A DNA stretch of 64,000 nt. Source: Halanaerobium saccharolyticum (lineage in GTDB: Bacteria > Bacillota > Halanaerobiia > Halanaerobiales > Halanaerobiaceae). The stretch lies in NCBI RefSeq assembly GCF_004362045.1, contig NZ_SNWX01000001.1:141539-205538 (forward strand), given 5' to 3'. This document shows, piece by piece, positions 33,841-42,968 of the stretch. The notes under the pieces were generated by a model, which was given only the letters and a program-made list of their open reading frames with translations, searched no databases and was not told the origin of the DNA. Each line of letters begins with the position of its first letter. Position 1 is the first letter of the stretch. A program made the position numbers and the translations under genes.

Positions 33841-34541
33841 AGTACCGGGTACTTGGATATCATTTCCAATTTTAATTAAATTATTTTCTTTTTATGTAAA
33901 AATATGGTATAATTATCACATTCTAATAAAGAAAAGAGGATAATTTATGCCAAAAAAGAAAAGGATCTGGTATCCAGGTGCAATGTATCATATAATGAGT
34001 AGAGGGAACCGAAAAAAGGAATTGTTCAGAAACAAAATTGATTACCAGTATTACTTGAATATTTTAAAATCGATAAAAAGTGATTATCCTTTTAGTCTTA
34101 GCTCATACTGTTTAATGAAAAATCATGTTCATTTACAGATCAAAACAAAAGGGATTGAGATCTGGAAGATCATGAGACAAATAAATCTTTATTACGCTAA
34201 GTATTTTAATAAAAAATATGACTTAGTGGGCCATGTATTTCAAGGAAGATATAAATCTAAACTTATAGTTGATGCTGCTTATGATATTGGATTAAGCCGT
34301 TATATTCACTTAAATCCTGTTAAGGCAAAAATAGTTTCAACGCCAGAACATTACAATTGGAGCAGTTACAACATTTATTTAGGAGAAAAGAAAGATAATT
34401 TAGTTGATGTTGATAATATTTTTTCTTACTATTTCTGTAAAAATCCAGTAAGTAGATATAAAAAATATTGTGAGTCAGGTATAGTAAATGGTGATAATGA
34501 TGAATTTGATAATTGGTAAAATTTTCTAAGTACCCGGTACC
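33841..34541 (+). mobile_element. RAYT transposase gene flanked by inverted REP-like palindromes
   Basis: Unit of about 700 bp between uvrA and the sensor gene. Left end AGTACCGGGTACTTGG (33841-33856) and right end AAGTACCCGGTACC (34528-34541) are inverted copies of the same GTACC-G-GGTAC palindrome. Between them lies one Y1/HUH transposase gene. The left end directly follows the uvrA stop and the right end lies 5 nt before the SD of the next gene. Confidence 0.8.
33947..34519 (+). CDS. REP-associated tyrosine transposase (RAYT, IS200-like Y1 family)
   Basis: Single-strand DNA transposase of the HUH class, 190 residues. HIMSRGNRKKELF near the N-terminus, the HUH metal motif His60-Val-His62 (KNHVHLQI) and the catalytic Tyr119 in SRYIHLNPVKA are intact, followed by WSSYNIYLG. 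The sequence GHVFQGRYKSKLI is also typical of RAYTs. Such enzymes are single-copy, domesticated relatives of IS200 TnpA that act on REP/REPIN hairpins. A TATAAT at 33908-33913 may be its -10 box (weak -35). The nearby palindromes are its likely substrates. Confidence 0.92.
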   Translation: MPKKKRIWYPGAMYHIMSRGNRKKELFRNKIDYQYYLNILKSIKSDYPFSLSSYCLMKNHVHLQIKTKGIEIWKIMRQINLYYAKYFNKKYDLVGHVFQGRYKSKLIVDAAYDIGLSRYIHLNPVKAKIVSTPEHYNWSSYNIYLGEKKDNLVDVDNIFSYYFCKNPVSRYKKYCESGIVNGDNDEFDNW

Positions 34542-34559
34542 CAAATGGAGGTGCAGAAA

Positions 34560-37500
34560 TTGGAGAAATCTGACAGACTCAAAGAAATATTTCAATCTAA
34601 AGCTGCTGCATTTATTCTGGCTGCAGCCATAATTTTGATTGCCTTACTGGCCAGGCTGGAAGTTATAGAACCACTTATTATTTTATTTGTAATCTACTGC
34701 AGCTTGAGTTTTGCAAAAAAAGGTGCAGTTTATTCAACTATTTTTGCAATTTCTGTACTTGCTCTTCAGGATTTATATAACTTACATATAGATCTTTCGC
34801 AGTATTTAATTGAAGTATCTGTAATTATTATTGCAGCCTTGTATATTTATAAAAGCACCTCCAGTGTCAAAACATTAAACTTTGAACTCAGAGAACGGGT
34901 TAAAGAGCTGACAGGGCTTTATAGAATTTCCGAAGCAGCTGAAAATTTAAATACTGATCTTGATCAATTGTTGAATGAAGTTGTTCAGGGAATTCCACCA
35001 TCTTATCAGTTTCCCGGAGACTGTGAGGCCAGAATTATCTATCAGGGAAATGAATATCAAACTCCTAACTTTAGGCAAACAGAATGGTATCAGCAAAAGC
35101 CGCTGGAAATTAATAATAAAGAGGTAGGAAGGGTTGAGGTTGTTTATTTAAATCAGCACCCAATTCAGCATCAGGGAACAGTCTTTTTAGAAGAAGAGTT
35201 TGATTTACTTAATTCAATCACAGCTAAAATCACCAATATTCTTAAAAACTTAGAGCAGGAAAAAGAAATAAATGAACAGCGCCGCTTTCTTTCTATCACT
35301 CTTAATTCTATTGGTGATGGGTTAATCGTAACAGATAAAGAAGGTCGGGTTAAAAGATTGAACAGTATTGCTGAAGATTTAACCGGCTGGACTATAGCTG
35401 AGGCAAAAAATAGAGATATTAGAGAAATCTTTAATATTGTTAACTCAAAGACTGGAATTGAAGTCAAAAATCCGGTTGATAAAGTTTTAAAACACGGCAA
35501 GATTGTCGGGCTGGCGAACCATACAAAATTGATAGCCAGAGACGGCAGTGAATACCATATTGCAGATAGTGCTGCTCCCATTAAAACTGATGAGGGTAAT
35601 ATTTATGGAACTGTGATGGTTTTTAGGGATGTCAGTAAAAATTATAAAATGAGAGAAGAAATTAAACAGAGAGAAAAAATGTTCTCTACTGCGATCAGTG
35701 AGTCACCATTTCCGATTATGGTTCACGCTGAAGATGGAGAGGTTATAACTGTCAACAGCACCTGGGAAAATATCAGTGGTTATACAGAGGAAGAAATACC
35801 TGATATAAAAAGCTGGATAAATAAGGCTTATCAGGGAGAAAATGCGGAAGCTGAAAAAAATATTAAAGAGTCTTTTACTCGTCAGAAAGGAAAAGCTGGT
35901 GAGTTCGAGATTACAACTAAAAGTGGTGAAAAAAGAATCTGGGAATTCAGCACAGCTCCCCTGGGGATAGGGGAAGATGGACGTAAGTTAGTGATCAGCA
36001 CTGCTGTAGATATTACCCGCCGCAAAAAAGCAGAAGCTGAGTTGAGAAAATTAAATAAAATTTATAGAACCTTAAGTATGGTTAATCAGCTGATTGTCAG
36101 AGAAAATTCGATCAGTAAACTTATAGAGGAGGCAGCAAAGATAACCTCTGAGTATGGTAAATATCAAAATATCTGGATTGGAAAAATTAATTCTAGTAAT
36201 GAAAAAATTAAGATACTGACAACTATCGAAAATAACTGCAGCTATATCAAAAGTGGGGAGAGCCATGATTTAAAGCTGGAAAATCAATTTTTGAATTTCA
36301 AAGAAGAATTAATTGAGCAGGAAAAAGATAGTTTAGTTATCAACAGCTGCAAAAATTCAAATAAACTGGACACTCTGCCGGAAAATCACTGCGGCTCAAG
36401 AGCTTTTTTTCTACTCAGAGCACTTGGTAAACCCTGGGGTATTTTTTCTTTCTGTACAGCGGAAGAAAATCATTTTGATCAAATGGAAATTGAATTATTA
36501 AAGGAACTGACCGGTGATATTTCACTGGGGATTGAAAAGATTATAAGTGAGCAGAGACGGCAGGAGTCGGAAAGAAAATTAAAAATAAGTGAAAAGAGAT
36601 ACAGACAGCTATTTGAAAACTCTCCGGTTGGAATTTTCAAAACTACCTCTGATGGTAGAGTGCAGATGATAAATCCGCATCTTGCTAAAATTTTGGGATT
36701 TGATTCAGTTGAGGAAACTATAATGCATTTTAATCATCTGGGCCAGGAATTATATGTAAATCCAGAACGGCGCCAACAATTTATCAGCCAGATAAAAGAA
36801 ACAGGAATGGTCAATAATTTTGTCTATCAGGCCTATGATAAAAACAATAATATATTGTGGCTGGAAATGAATGCCCGGGTCAGCAAGGAAAAGAAAGATG
36901 GAAGCTTTGTGATTGAAGGATTCTGCTGGGATATTACAAAACGCAGAGAAAGTGAAGAAAAAATTAAATATCTTGGATTTCATGACAAATTAACTGGATT
37001 ATATAATCGAGCTTTTCTGGAAGAGGAAATAAAAAGGGTGGACACTCCCCGCCAGCAGCCAATCAGTATAATTATGGGAGATTTAAATAATTTAAAACTG
37101 ATCAATGATACCTATGGACATCAGACGGGAGATCAGCTGATTAAAAGTGCGGCCGAGATGATCGATAATTCGTGCCGGGATGAAGATATAATTGCCCGCT
37201 GGGGTGGAGATGAATTTGTGGTACTGCTTCCTCAGACTAATGTAAAAGAAAGTGAAGTAATTATTAAAAGAATTAATCAGCAGATAGAGCAGGAAGAGGG
37301 AGAGCTTGCAGTTTCGATTTCCCTGGGAACAGCTTCCAAAACAGATGCAGAGCAGGATTTAATGGCTGTCTTAAGTAAGGCTGAGGATAGAATGTATAAA
37401 AATAAAATTGCCAGTCGAAAAAGTGCCCGCAGCAGTGTTCTTTCAGCCTTTTTAACTTCTTTAAAAGAGAAAAGTTCAGAAACTGAAGAACATGTGCAGC

Positions 37501-37970
37501 GGATGAGTAAAATGGCAAAAAGATTTGGCCAAAAAGTTGGACTATCGAATTCAGAACAGGATAGGCTCTATCTTCTGACCCAGATGCATGATATCGGTAA
37601 AATTGCAGTTTCTGAAGAAATTTTAAATAAACCTGGTAAATTAAATGAAGAAGAATGGGAAATAATTAAAAAACATACCGAAACTGGTTTTAGAATTACT
37701 TCTAATCTCGAAGATTTTGCTCATATCTCACATGAAATTTTGCATCACCATGAGCGCTGGGATGGTACTGGTTATCCAGAAAGTCTGGCTGGAGAGGAGA
37801 TACCACTTCTCTCCCGGATGTTGACCATTATCGATTCCTATGATGTAATGATCAGCGGCCGCCCCTATAAAGAGGCAATGACTGAAAAGGAAGCGGAAGC
37901 AGAACTTAAAGTCTGTGCAGATAGTCAGTTTGATCCGGAGTTGGTGGATAAATTTATTGATAGTTTGTAA
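34560..37970 (+). CDS. Multi-sensor cyclic-di-GMP protein: PAS/GAF, GGDEF and HD-GYP
   Basis: Membrane-anchored signalling protein of about 1136 residues. Order: three to four membrane segments (about 15-95), a short coil, a GAF-like region (about 110-225), PAS 1 (about 245-365), PAS 2 (about 375-490), GAF (about 500-660), PAS 3 (about 675-800), GGDEF (about 810-960; RWGGDEFVVLLP intact) and HD-GYP (about 970-1135; MHDIGKIAV and HHHERWDGTGYP intact). It could both make and degrade cyclic di-GMP. Start TTG 34560 lies 6 nt after GGAGGTG, itself just beyond the RAYT right end; ATG 34545 overlaps that SD. The signal sensed is unknown. It separates uvrA from uvrC. Confidence 0.92.
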   Translation: MEKSDRLKEIFQSKAAAFILAAAIILIALLARLEVIEPLIILFVIYCSLSFAKKGAVYSTIFAISVLALQDLYNLHIDLSQYLIEVSVIIIAALYIYKSTSSVKTLNFELRERVKELTGLYRISEAAENLNTDLDQLLNEVVQGIPPSYQFPGDCEARIIYQGNEYQTPNFRQTEWYQQKPLEINNKEVGRVEVVYLNQHPIQHQGTVFLEEEFDLLNSITAKITNILKNLEQEKEINEQRRFLSITLNSIGDGLIVTDKEGRVKRLNSIAEDLTGWTIAEAKNRDIREIFNIVNSKTGIEVKNPVDKVLKHGKIVGLANHTKLIARDGSEYHIADSAAPIKTDEGNIYGTVMVFRDVSKNYKMREEIKQREKMFSTAISESPFPIMVHAEDGEVITVNSTWENISGYTEEEIPDIKSWINKAYQGENAEAEKNIKESFTRQKGKAGEFEITTKSGEKRIWEFSTAPLGIGEDGRKLVISTAVDITRRKKAEAELRKLNKIYRTLSMVNQLIVRENSISKLIEEAAKITSEYGKYQNIWIGKINSSNEKIKILTTIENNCSYIKSGESHDLKLENQFLNFKEELIEQEKDSLVINSCKNSNKLDTLPENHCGSRAFFLLRALGKPWGIFSFCTAEENHFDQMEIELLKELTGDISLGIEKIISEQRRQESERKLKISEKRYRQLFENSPVGIFKTTSDGRVQMINPHLAKILGFDSVEETIMHFNHLGQELYVNPERRQQFISQIKETGMVNNFVYQAYDKNNNILWLEMNARVSKEKKDGSFVIEGFCWDITKRRESEEKIKYLGFHDKLTGLYNRAFLEEEIKRVDTPRQQPISIIMGDLNNLKLINDTYGHQTGDQLIKSAAEMIDNSCRDEDIIARWGGDEFVVLLPQTNVKESEVIIKRINQQIEQEEGELAVSISLGTASKTDAEQDLMAVLSKAEDRMYKNKIASRKSARSSVLSAFLTSLKEKSSETEEHVQRMSKMAKRFGQKVGLSNSEQDRLYLLTQMHDIGKIAVSEEILNKPGKLNEEEWEIIKKHTETGFRITSNLEDFAHISHEILHHHERWDGTGYPESLAGEEIPLLSRMLTIIDSYDVMISGRPYKEAMTEKEAEAELKVCADSQFDPELVDKFIDSL

Positions 37971-38033
37971 AATCTCTACGGCCTGGATTGAAATTAATTT
38001 AAAGCAATCATAATTAAAATGTGAGGAGGGCAG

Positions 38034-39241
38034 CTGGATGACAAAAAAATAATTGAGGAAGATGCTGAAGTGCTTCTTCTACCTAGACCCAGGCGTTTTG
38101 GGAAGAGTTTAAACCTTTCAATGCTGCGCTATTTCTTTGAAAAAAATGAAGATGATAACTCGAATTTATTTAGTGATTTGAAAATAGCGAATACTGGATC
38201 CAGATATCTAGAGAAAATGGGACAGTTTCCAGTGATCAATTTAGATTTCAAAGGTTCTAGAGCTAATAACTGGGAGCTTGCCCTGCAGAGGCTAAAACGA
38301 ACAATTTCTGTAGAATTTCAGCGACATAGTTATCTTCTGGAAAGTGATAATCTTTTAGATTATGAAAAGGAAGAGTACAAAAATATAATGGCTTTAAAAG
38401 CTGAGCAGACTGCTTATGAGTTTGCTTTAGAAAATCTTTCGCGTTATTTAAAAGAATATTATCAGCAAAATGTTATTATTTTAATAGATGAATATGATGA
38501 AGCGGTTCAAGCTGCTTATTTGAATAATTACTATGATCAGATGCTGATGTGAAGGGTCAATTTGAAGATTTACTAAAGAATAAATCTTTTAAAACCAGAA
38601 TAGATGAAAATATTGTCTTTACAGATATTAGAACTAAAAGCAGTTCTCTCTGGAGTTTTCTCTTATACAGTGGTTATTTAAAAGCAAGAAGTAAACAGCG
38701 TAGACAGGGCAGACTTTATTGTGAACTTGAGCTTCCAAACCAGGAAATTAAATATATTTATGAGGAAATAATTATTGACTGGCTGGAAGAAAGTATAAGT
38801 AGCAATAAATTGATTCAAATGCTGACAGCCCTGACTACTGGTAATATAGATGAATTTAACCTGATTTTTAAAGATTTTGTTTTAAACAGTATGAGTACTT
38901 TTGATTCAGTGGGAAACGAAGCAGAAAAAGTTTATCATGCATTCGTTCTAGGATTATTATTAAATTTAAACGATAATTATGAGATCACTTCAAATCGTGA
39001 AAGTGGATATGGCCGCTATGATATTATGATTATTCCTGATAAAAATGATAAGTTGGGGATAATAATTGAATTTAAAAAAGCTGGTAATGATGAAAATCTG
39101 GATGCAGCAGTTAAAGCTGCTCTGGAACAAATAAAGCAGAGAAAATATCAGCAGGAATTAGAAAAAAGAGGTATAACTAAGGTGCTGCAGTTAGGAATTG
39201 CTTTTTCAGGCAAAAAAGTTAAAATTAAAGCTGCTGAATAA
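38034..39241 (+). pseudogene. Degraded AAA-ATPase/PD-(D/E)XK family gene (PF09820/DUF1703 type)
   Basis: Remains of a gene of the AAA-ATPase-like family found in many copies in anaerobes. The N-terminal 25-30 residues are missing. ATG 38038, well placed after AGGAGGG, runs into a stop after four codons; one extra A in the A7 run at 38043-38049 would restore the frame to Walker A (PRPRRFGKSLNLSML). After Walker B (VIILIDEYDEA) the frame ends at 38552. A second frame from 38549 continues with the C-terminal part, including the nuclease-like GYGRYDIMII...IIIEFKKAG. The central domain, roughly 120-150 residues, is absent. Frame loss plus two deletions indicate a dead gene. Confidence 0.85.
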
Positions 39242-39306
39242 TTAGACACCAATAATTTTGGACCTGGTACAAAAGAAATAAATCACAAAATAAAAGGTGA
39301 TAGAAA

Positions 39307-41157
39307 ATGACTGAAAATGAAAATAGAAAAGAACACATCGAAGCTCAGCTGAAGGAGTTACCCCGTCAGCCCGGAGTTTATCTGATGAAAGATGAAACTG
39401 GAATGATTATTTATGTTGGTAAGGCAAAATCTCTCCGCAGTCGGGTAAGATCATATTTTCGTAAAAATGATCAGACATATAAAACCAGAATGCTGGTCCA
39501 GTATATTGATGATTTTGATTATATAATGACTGATACAGAGGTAGAAGCCTATATTTTAGAGGCTAATTTGATAAAAAAACATCAGCCAAAATTTAATATT
39601 CGGCTGAAGGATGATAAATCTTATCCTTATATTAAAGTTACAAAAAATGTTGATTTTCCCAGAGTTTTTAAAACCAGGATTGCAAAAAATGATGGAGCAA
39701 AATATTTTGGCCCTTTTGCTGATGTTGATGCGATTTATAAAACACTTGATGTAATTAAGGATATTTTTAAATTAAGAAGCTGTAAAAAAGAAATAAAGGC
39801 AGGCGAGCCTGCGGACCGCCCCTGTCTAAATTACTATATTGATAAATGTCTGGGACCATGTATTGGAGCAGTCAGCAAAGAGGATTATCACGAATTAATT
39901 GATCAGGTTTGTTTATTCCTTTCTGGACGTCAGGTAGAATTAAAAAAACAGGTAGAAGAGAGAATGAAAGAAGCTGCAGCAGAAAGAAATTTTGAAAAAG
40001 CTGCCCGTTTTCGTGATGCGCTGGAAGCTTTTGAAAAGCTTAGTGAGAGCCAGAAAGTAATGACCGATAAAAATATTGATCAGGATGTTGTTGCTTTAGT
40101 TCAGGGGGAGGAAGATACAGCCTGTGCTCAGCTGCTGCTGGTTCGTAATGGCCGCCTGATTGGACAGGAATATTTTATTCTGCAGGGAACAGAAGAAGAG
40201 AGTGCAGCAAAAACAATGGCCTCGTTCTTACAGCAGTATTATGAGCAGGCAGCTGGCATCCCGGATGAACTGCTTTTAAATACAAAAATTAATTATCAGC
40301 AGCTGCTTTCCGAAAGACTGGCTGACATGAAAGGTAAAAAAGTAAGTATCCAGTATCCCAAAAAGGGAGATAAAAAGAAGATGCTGGAGATGGCTGAGCG
40401 GAATGCAGAGCAGAATCTCAAAAAAGAAAATATCCGCAGCAAATATGAAGAACAGCGGACTTCGGGAGCAGTGGAAAAACTGGGAGAAATTCTGGAGATG
40501 GAAAATGATCCCTATCATATTGAAGGATTTGATATTTCCAATATTCAGGGTACGGATACTGTTGCTTCAATGGTGGTTTTCAAAAATGGACGTCCTTCCA
40601 AACAGGATTACCGCCGTTTTAAGATTAAAACTGTAGAGGGACCTGATGATTTTTCCAGTATGAAGGAAGTTGTTGAGCGCCGCTATGCCCGTCTGCTGCG
40701 TGAAGATAGAAAACTGCCGGATTTAATTTTGATTGATGGTGGTAAAGGACAGCTTAGCGCTGCTTATGAAATTTTAGAGCTGTTAGGAATAGAAGATCTG
40801 CCGATTATCGGTCTCGCCAAAAAAGAAGAAGAAATTTTTCGCCCGGGAGAAAGCGAGCCAATTAAACTTCCTCACCACACTCCAACTCTGCAGCTGCTGC
40901 AGCGGGTTAGAGATGAGGCTCACCGTTTTGCAGTTAGTTATCACCGTAAGCTGAGATCTCGCAGATTAACTCATTCAATGCTGGATGAGATTCCTGGAGT
41001 GGGAGAAACCCGCAGAAACGCACTGCTGCAGCACTTTGGTTCTCTGGCCAGGATTAGAGAAGCTAAAATCTGGCAGCTAAAAGAAGTTGATGGAGTCAGC
41101 GGTAAAACAGCCCGCAAGATTTATGATTATTTAAGAGAAAATATGAGGGCCTATTAA
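39307..41157 (+). CDS. uvrC: Excinuclease ABC subunit C
   Basis: Dual-incision nuclease of excision repair, 616 residues. GIY-YIG domain at 15-95 (PGVYLMKD...IYVGKAKSLRSRVRSYF), UVR motif about 200-240, RNase H-like second nuclease domain (about 390-540; EGFDISNIQGT, LILIDGGKGQLSA) and tandem helix-hairpin-helix at the end (LDEIPGVGETRRNALL, EVDGVSGKTARKIYDYL). SD AAAGGTGA about 6 nt before ATG 39307. It is cut off from uvrB-uvrA by the RAYT element, the sensor gene and the pseudogene. Confidence 0.97.
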   Translation: MTENENRKEHIEAQLKELPRQPGVYLMKDETGMIIYVGKAKSLRSRVRSYFRKNDQTYKTRMLVQYIDDFDYIMTDTEVEAYILEANLIKKHQPKFNIRLKDDKSYPYIKVTKNVDFPRVFKTRIAKNDGAKYFGPFADVDAIYKTLDVIKDIFKLRSCKKEIKAGEPADRPCLNYYIDKCLGPCIGAVSKEDYHELIDQVCLFLSGRQVELKKQVEERMKEAAAERNFEKAARFRDALEAFEKLSESQKVMTDKNIDQDVVALVQGEEDTACAQLLLVRNGRLIGQEYFILQGTEEESAAKTMASFLQQYYEQAAGIPDELLLNTKINYQQLLSERLADMKGKKVSIQYPKKGDKKKMLEMAERNAEQNLKKENIRSKYEEQRTSGAVEKLGEILEMENDPYHIEGFDISNIQGTDTVASMVVFKNGRPSKQDYRRFKIKTVEGPDDFSSMKEVVERRYARLLREDRKLPDLILIDGGKGQLSAAYEILELLGIEDLPIIGLAKKEEEIFRPGESEPIKLPHHTPTLQLLQRVRDEAHRFAVSYHRKLRSRRLTHSMLDEIPGVGETRRNALLQHFGSLARIREAKIWQLKEVDGVSGKTARKIYDYLRENMRAY

Positions 41158-41183
41158 CTTGTAACTGAATTGAGGTGAAGATA

Positions 41184-41642
41184 ATGGTTTTGAATGGAAA
41201 CAAAAAAACTGAGAGTGAAAAAAATAAGCTGATTAAAAAAATTAAAGCAGAAATTAAACAATTAAATTTCTTTGAAGAGCTTCAACTTGTTATTTTATTT
41301 GGTTCCCGGGCCAGAGAAGAAGAAAAAGCCGATAGTGATTTAGATTTAGCCTTTTTATTAAATTCAGGATTTTTCAAACAAATAAATGTTATTGATTTTA
41401 GAATTAATTTAATTAATTATTTTTCTGAATTAACTGGAATCGAAAGTGATATAATATTTCTGAATTCTGCTAAACCATTATTGAAATTCCAGGTTTTAAA
41501 ATACGGAGAATTAATATATGTAAATGATGATTTTGATTATGCAGGCTATTTTTCTAAGAGTCTAAGGGAGTATTTTGATTTTAAATACTTTAAAGAATAC
41601 CATTATCAAAAAATGAGAGAGAGATTATCAAAATCAACTTAA
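41184..41642 (+). CDS. mntA: MntA-like minimal nucleotidyltransferase antitoxin
   Basis: Small nucleotidyltransferase, about 152 residues. The active-site motif GSX10DXD is present as GSRAREEEKADSDLD (Gly40-Ser41...Asp52-x-Asp54). MntA proteins neutralise HepT by adding AMP residues to a tyrosine near its HEPN motif. Start ATG 41184 lies after GAGGTGA; GTG 41175 overlaps the SD. The hepT gene starts 38 bp downstream. Residues after about 110 are Lys/Tyr-rich, as in longer MntA members. Confidence 0.88.
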   Translation: MVLNGNKKTESEKNKLIKKIKAEIKQLNFFEELQLVILFGSRAREEEKADSDLDLAFLLNSGFFKQINVIDFRINLINYFSELTGIESDIIFLNSAKPLLKFQVLKYGELIYVNDDFDYAGYFSKSLREYFDFKYFKEYHYQKMRERLSKST

Positions 41643-41680
41643 TAACCCCTGTCTTTAACAAGTAAAGGATGGTGAAATTA

Positions 41681-42094
41681 ATGGTAGATAGAGATGTGGT
41701 TTTAAATAGGATTAAACATCTAGAAGATAACATTAATTATCTAAAAAAAATTGAAAATTTTGATCAGAAAACTTTTAGCAGTGATCAGGATGTCTATTAC
41801 CGATTTGAAAGAGCCCTTCATCTTGCAGTTGAAGCTGTTTTAGATCTGGGAAATCGCTTAATTGCTGATCAAAATCTTGGCACACCTGATTCTAATCGAG
41901 ATATTTTTAGGGTTTTATTTAAAAATAAGGTTATAAATGAGGATTTAAAGGAAAGTTTAGTTAAGATGGCTGGTTTTAGAAATATACTTGTTCATGACTA
42001 TTTAGAATTAGATCGGGAGCTCGAATATGAAATAATAAAAAACAATATAGATGATATTAAAGAATTTATGCAGGTTATTTTAAAATATTTGTAA
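41681..42094 (+). CDS. hepT: HepT-like HEPN toxin (DUF86)
   Basis: Helical HEPN-domain ribonuclease toxin, about 137 residues. The RX4HXY catalytic motif is intact as RNILVHDY (Arg100, His105, Tyr107), with the conserved YYRFERALHLAVEAVLDLGN helix before it. In characterised pairs the motif cuts RNA (including tRNA) and the tyrosine is AMPylated by MntA. Start ATG 41681 is chosen over ATG 41669 because the SD AAAGGATGG covers the latter. With mntA it forms a type VII toxin-antitoxin system, usually linked to phage defence or stabilisation of its surroundings. Confidence 0.9.
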   Translation: MVDRDVVLNRIKHLEDNINYLKKIENFDQKTFSSDQDVYYRFERALHLAVEAVLDLGNRLIADQNLGTPDSNRDIFRVLFKNKVINEDLKESLVKMAGFRNILVHDYLELDRELEYEIIKNNIDDIKEFMQVILKYL

Positions 42095-42143
42095 TTTTTT
42101 GCAGGAGATTTGCTCTTAGTCTTTAAATTATAATATAGAGCAT

Positions 42144-42157
42144 CTGATATATCACAG
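42144..42157. promoter_or_regulatory. GntR operator (short form) before gntR-1
   Basis: CTGATATATCACAG with palindromic core TGATATATCA. It lies just downstream of a weak -10 (TATAAT/TAATAT, about 42129-42136), a position for autorepression. The upstream 30 bp are conserved before the gntR remnant (51285) and gntR-3 (55783). Confidence 0.7.
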
Positions 42158-42176
42158 AAAATTAGGAAGTGTTATG

Positions 42177-42806
42177 ATGGTTATCAATAAAAAAAGCTTG
42201 ACAGATCAGGTATATACAATGTTAAAAGAAAAAATATTAAATAGAGATGTTGAGCTTGGGGAACAGTTAAACACCCGGGAAATTGCAGAAGAACAGGGGA
42301 TTAGTCTGATGCCGGTTCGGGATGCTCTTCGCCAGCTGGCGAATGAGGATTTAGTAGAAAATAAACCTAGAGTTGGTTTTTTTGTTAAGAATTTCTCTGA
42401 ATCAGAAATAAATGATATTTTAGAAGTTCGTAAAATGCACGAGCTTTATTGTCTAGATAATTATTTTGCTGAAATAGATAAAGAAGTAATTTCTGATTTA
42501 AAAGATAAATTTGAAAATGAATATCAGGAATATTTTAGTAACTATGATACCAAATTACATAAAGAAATTGTATTTGCTTCTCATAATAATTATTTAATTG
42601 ACAAGTATCTTAAATTAATTAATCATTATATTATGTTATTTAGCTATTTAAATTATAAACGTTCTGAAACTTCTCGCCAGGAACATATGGAATTGATTGA
42701 TTGCATTTTGAAAAATAATAAGAAAAAAGCGAAAAATATTTTATATAAACATCTGGATAGAGTTGAAATTTCAAAGGATGTAGATATAGAAGAGGCGAGA
42801 ATATAA
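42177..42806 (+). CDS. GntR-family regulator with FCD domain (gntR-1)
   Basis: Transcription factor of about 209 residues. Winged helix (about 5-70): QVYTMLKEKILNRDVELGEQ, then NTREIAEEQGISLMPVRDAL as recognition region. The FCD effector domain (about 75-205) keeps the metal-binding pattern (DTKLHKEI, then HYIMLF and RQEHMELI). Start ATG 42177 lies 7 nt after AGGAAG and matches the start of gntR-3. Closely related to gntR-3 (nearly identical first 60 residues) and to the remnant at 51319. FCD regulators usually respond to sugar acids or other carboxylates, which suits the adjacent aldonate genes. Confidence 0.92.
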   Translation: MVINKKSLTDQVYTMLKEKILNRDVELGEQLNTREIAEEQGISLMPVRDALRQLANEDLVENKPRVGFFVKNFSESEINDILEVRKMHELYCLDNYFAEIDKEVISDLKDKFENEYQEYFSNYDTKLHKEIVFASHNNYLIDKYLKLINHYIMLFSYLNYKRSETSRQEHMELIDCILKNNKKKAKNILYKHLDRVEISKDVDIEEARI

Positions 42807-42891
42807 GTTTTTTTAAAAATCTGAAAATTACCCTTGAAATCTAAAACAATATATCATATACTAAAATCAATCAGAAATTTTGTTTAAGAAA

Positions 42892-42912
42892 TCTAATATA
42901 TTACATATCAGA
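42892..42912. promoter_or_regulatory. GntR operator (full form) before gntR-2
   Basis: Interrupted palindrome with core TAATAT-ATTAC-ATATCA (42894-42910), flanked by TC and GA. It matches the 19-bp consensus TTGATAT-N5-ATATCAA with one weak left position. Confidence 0.7.
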
Positions 42913-42968
42913 AAGATTAAATTTTGGAGTTGGAAAATACAAAAATATTTATAGTAGGAAGGGTTACT

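Noticed and set aside
35171..35581. 136-codon open frame on the minus strand
   Set aside because: Antisense shadow of the PAS region of the sensor gene; no SD or recognisable motif.
42849..42864. ATATATCATATACT as a further GntR operator
   Set aside because: Only one half-site is present and the arms do not pair; the clear site is 40 bp further on.
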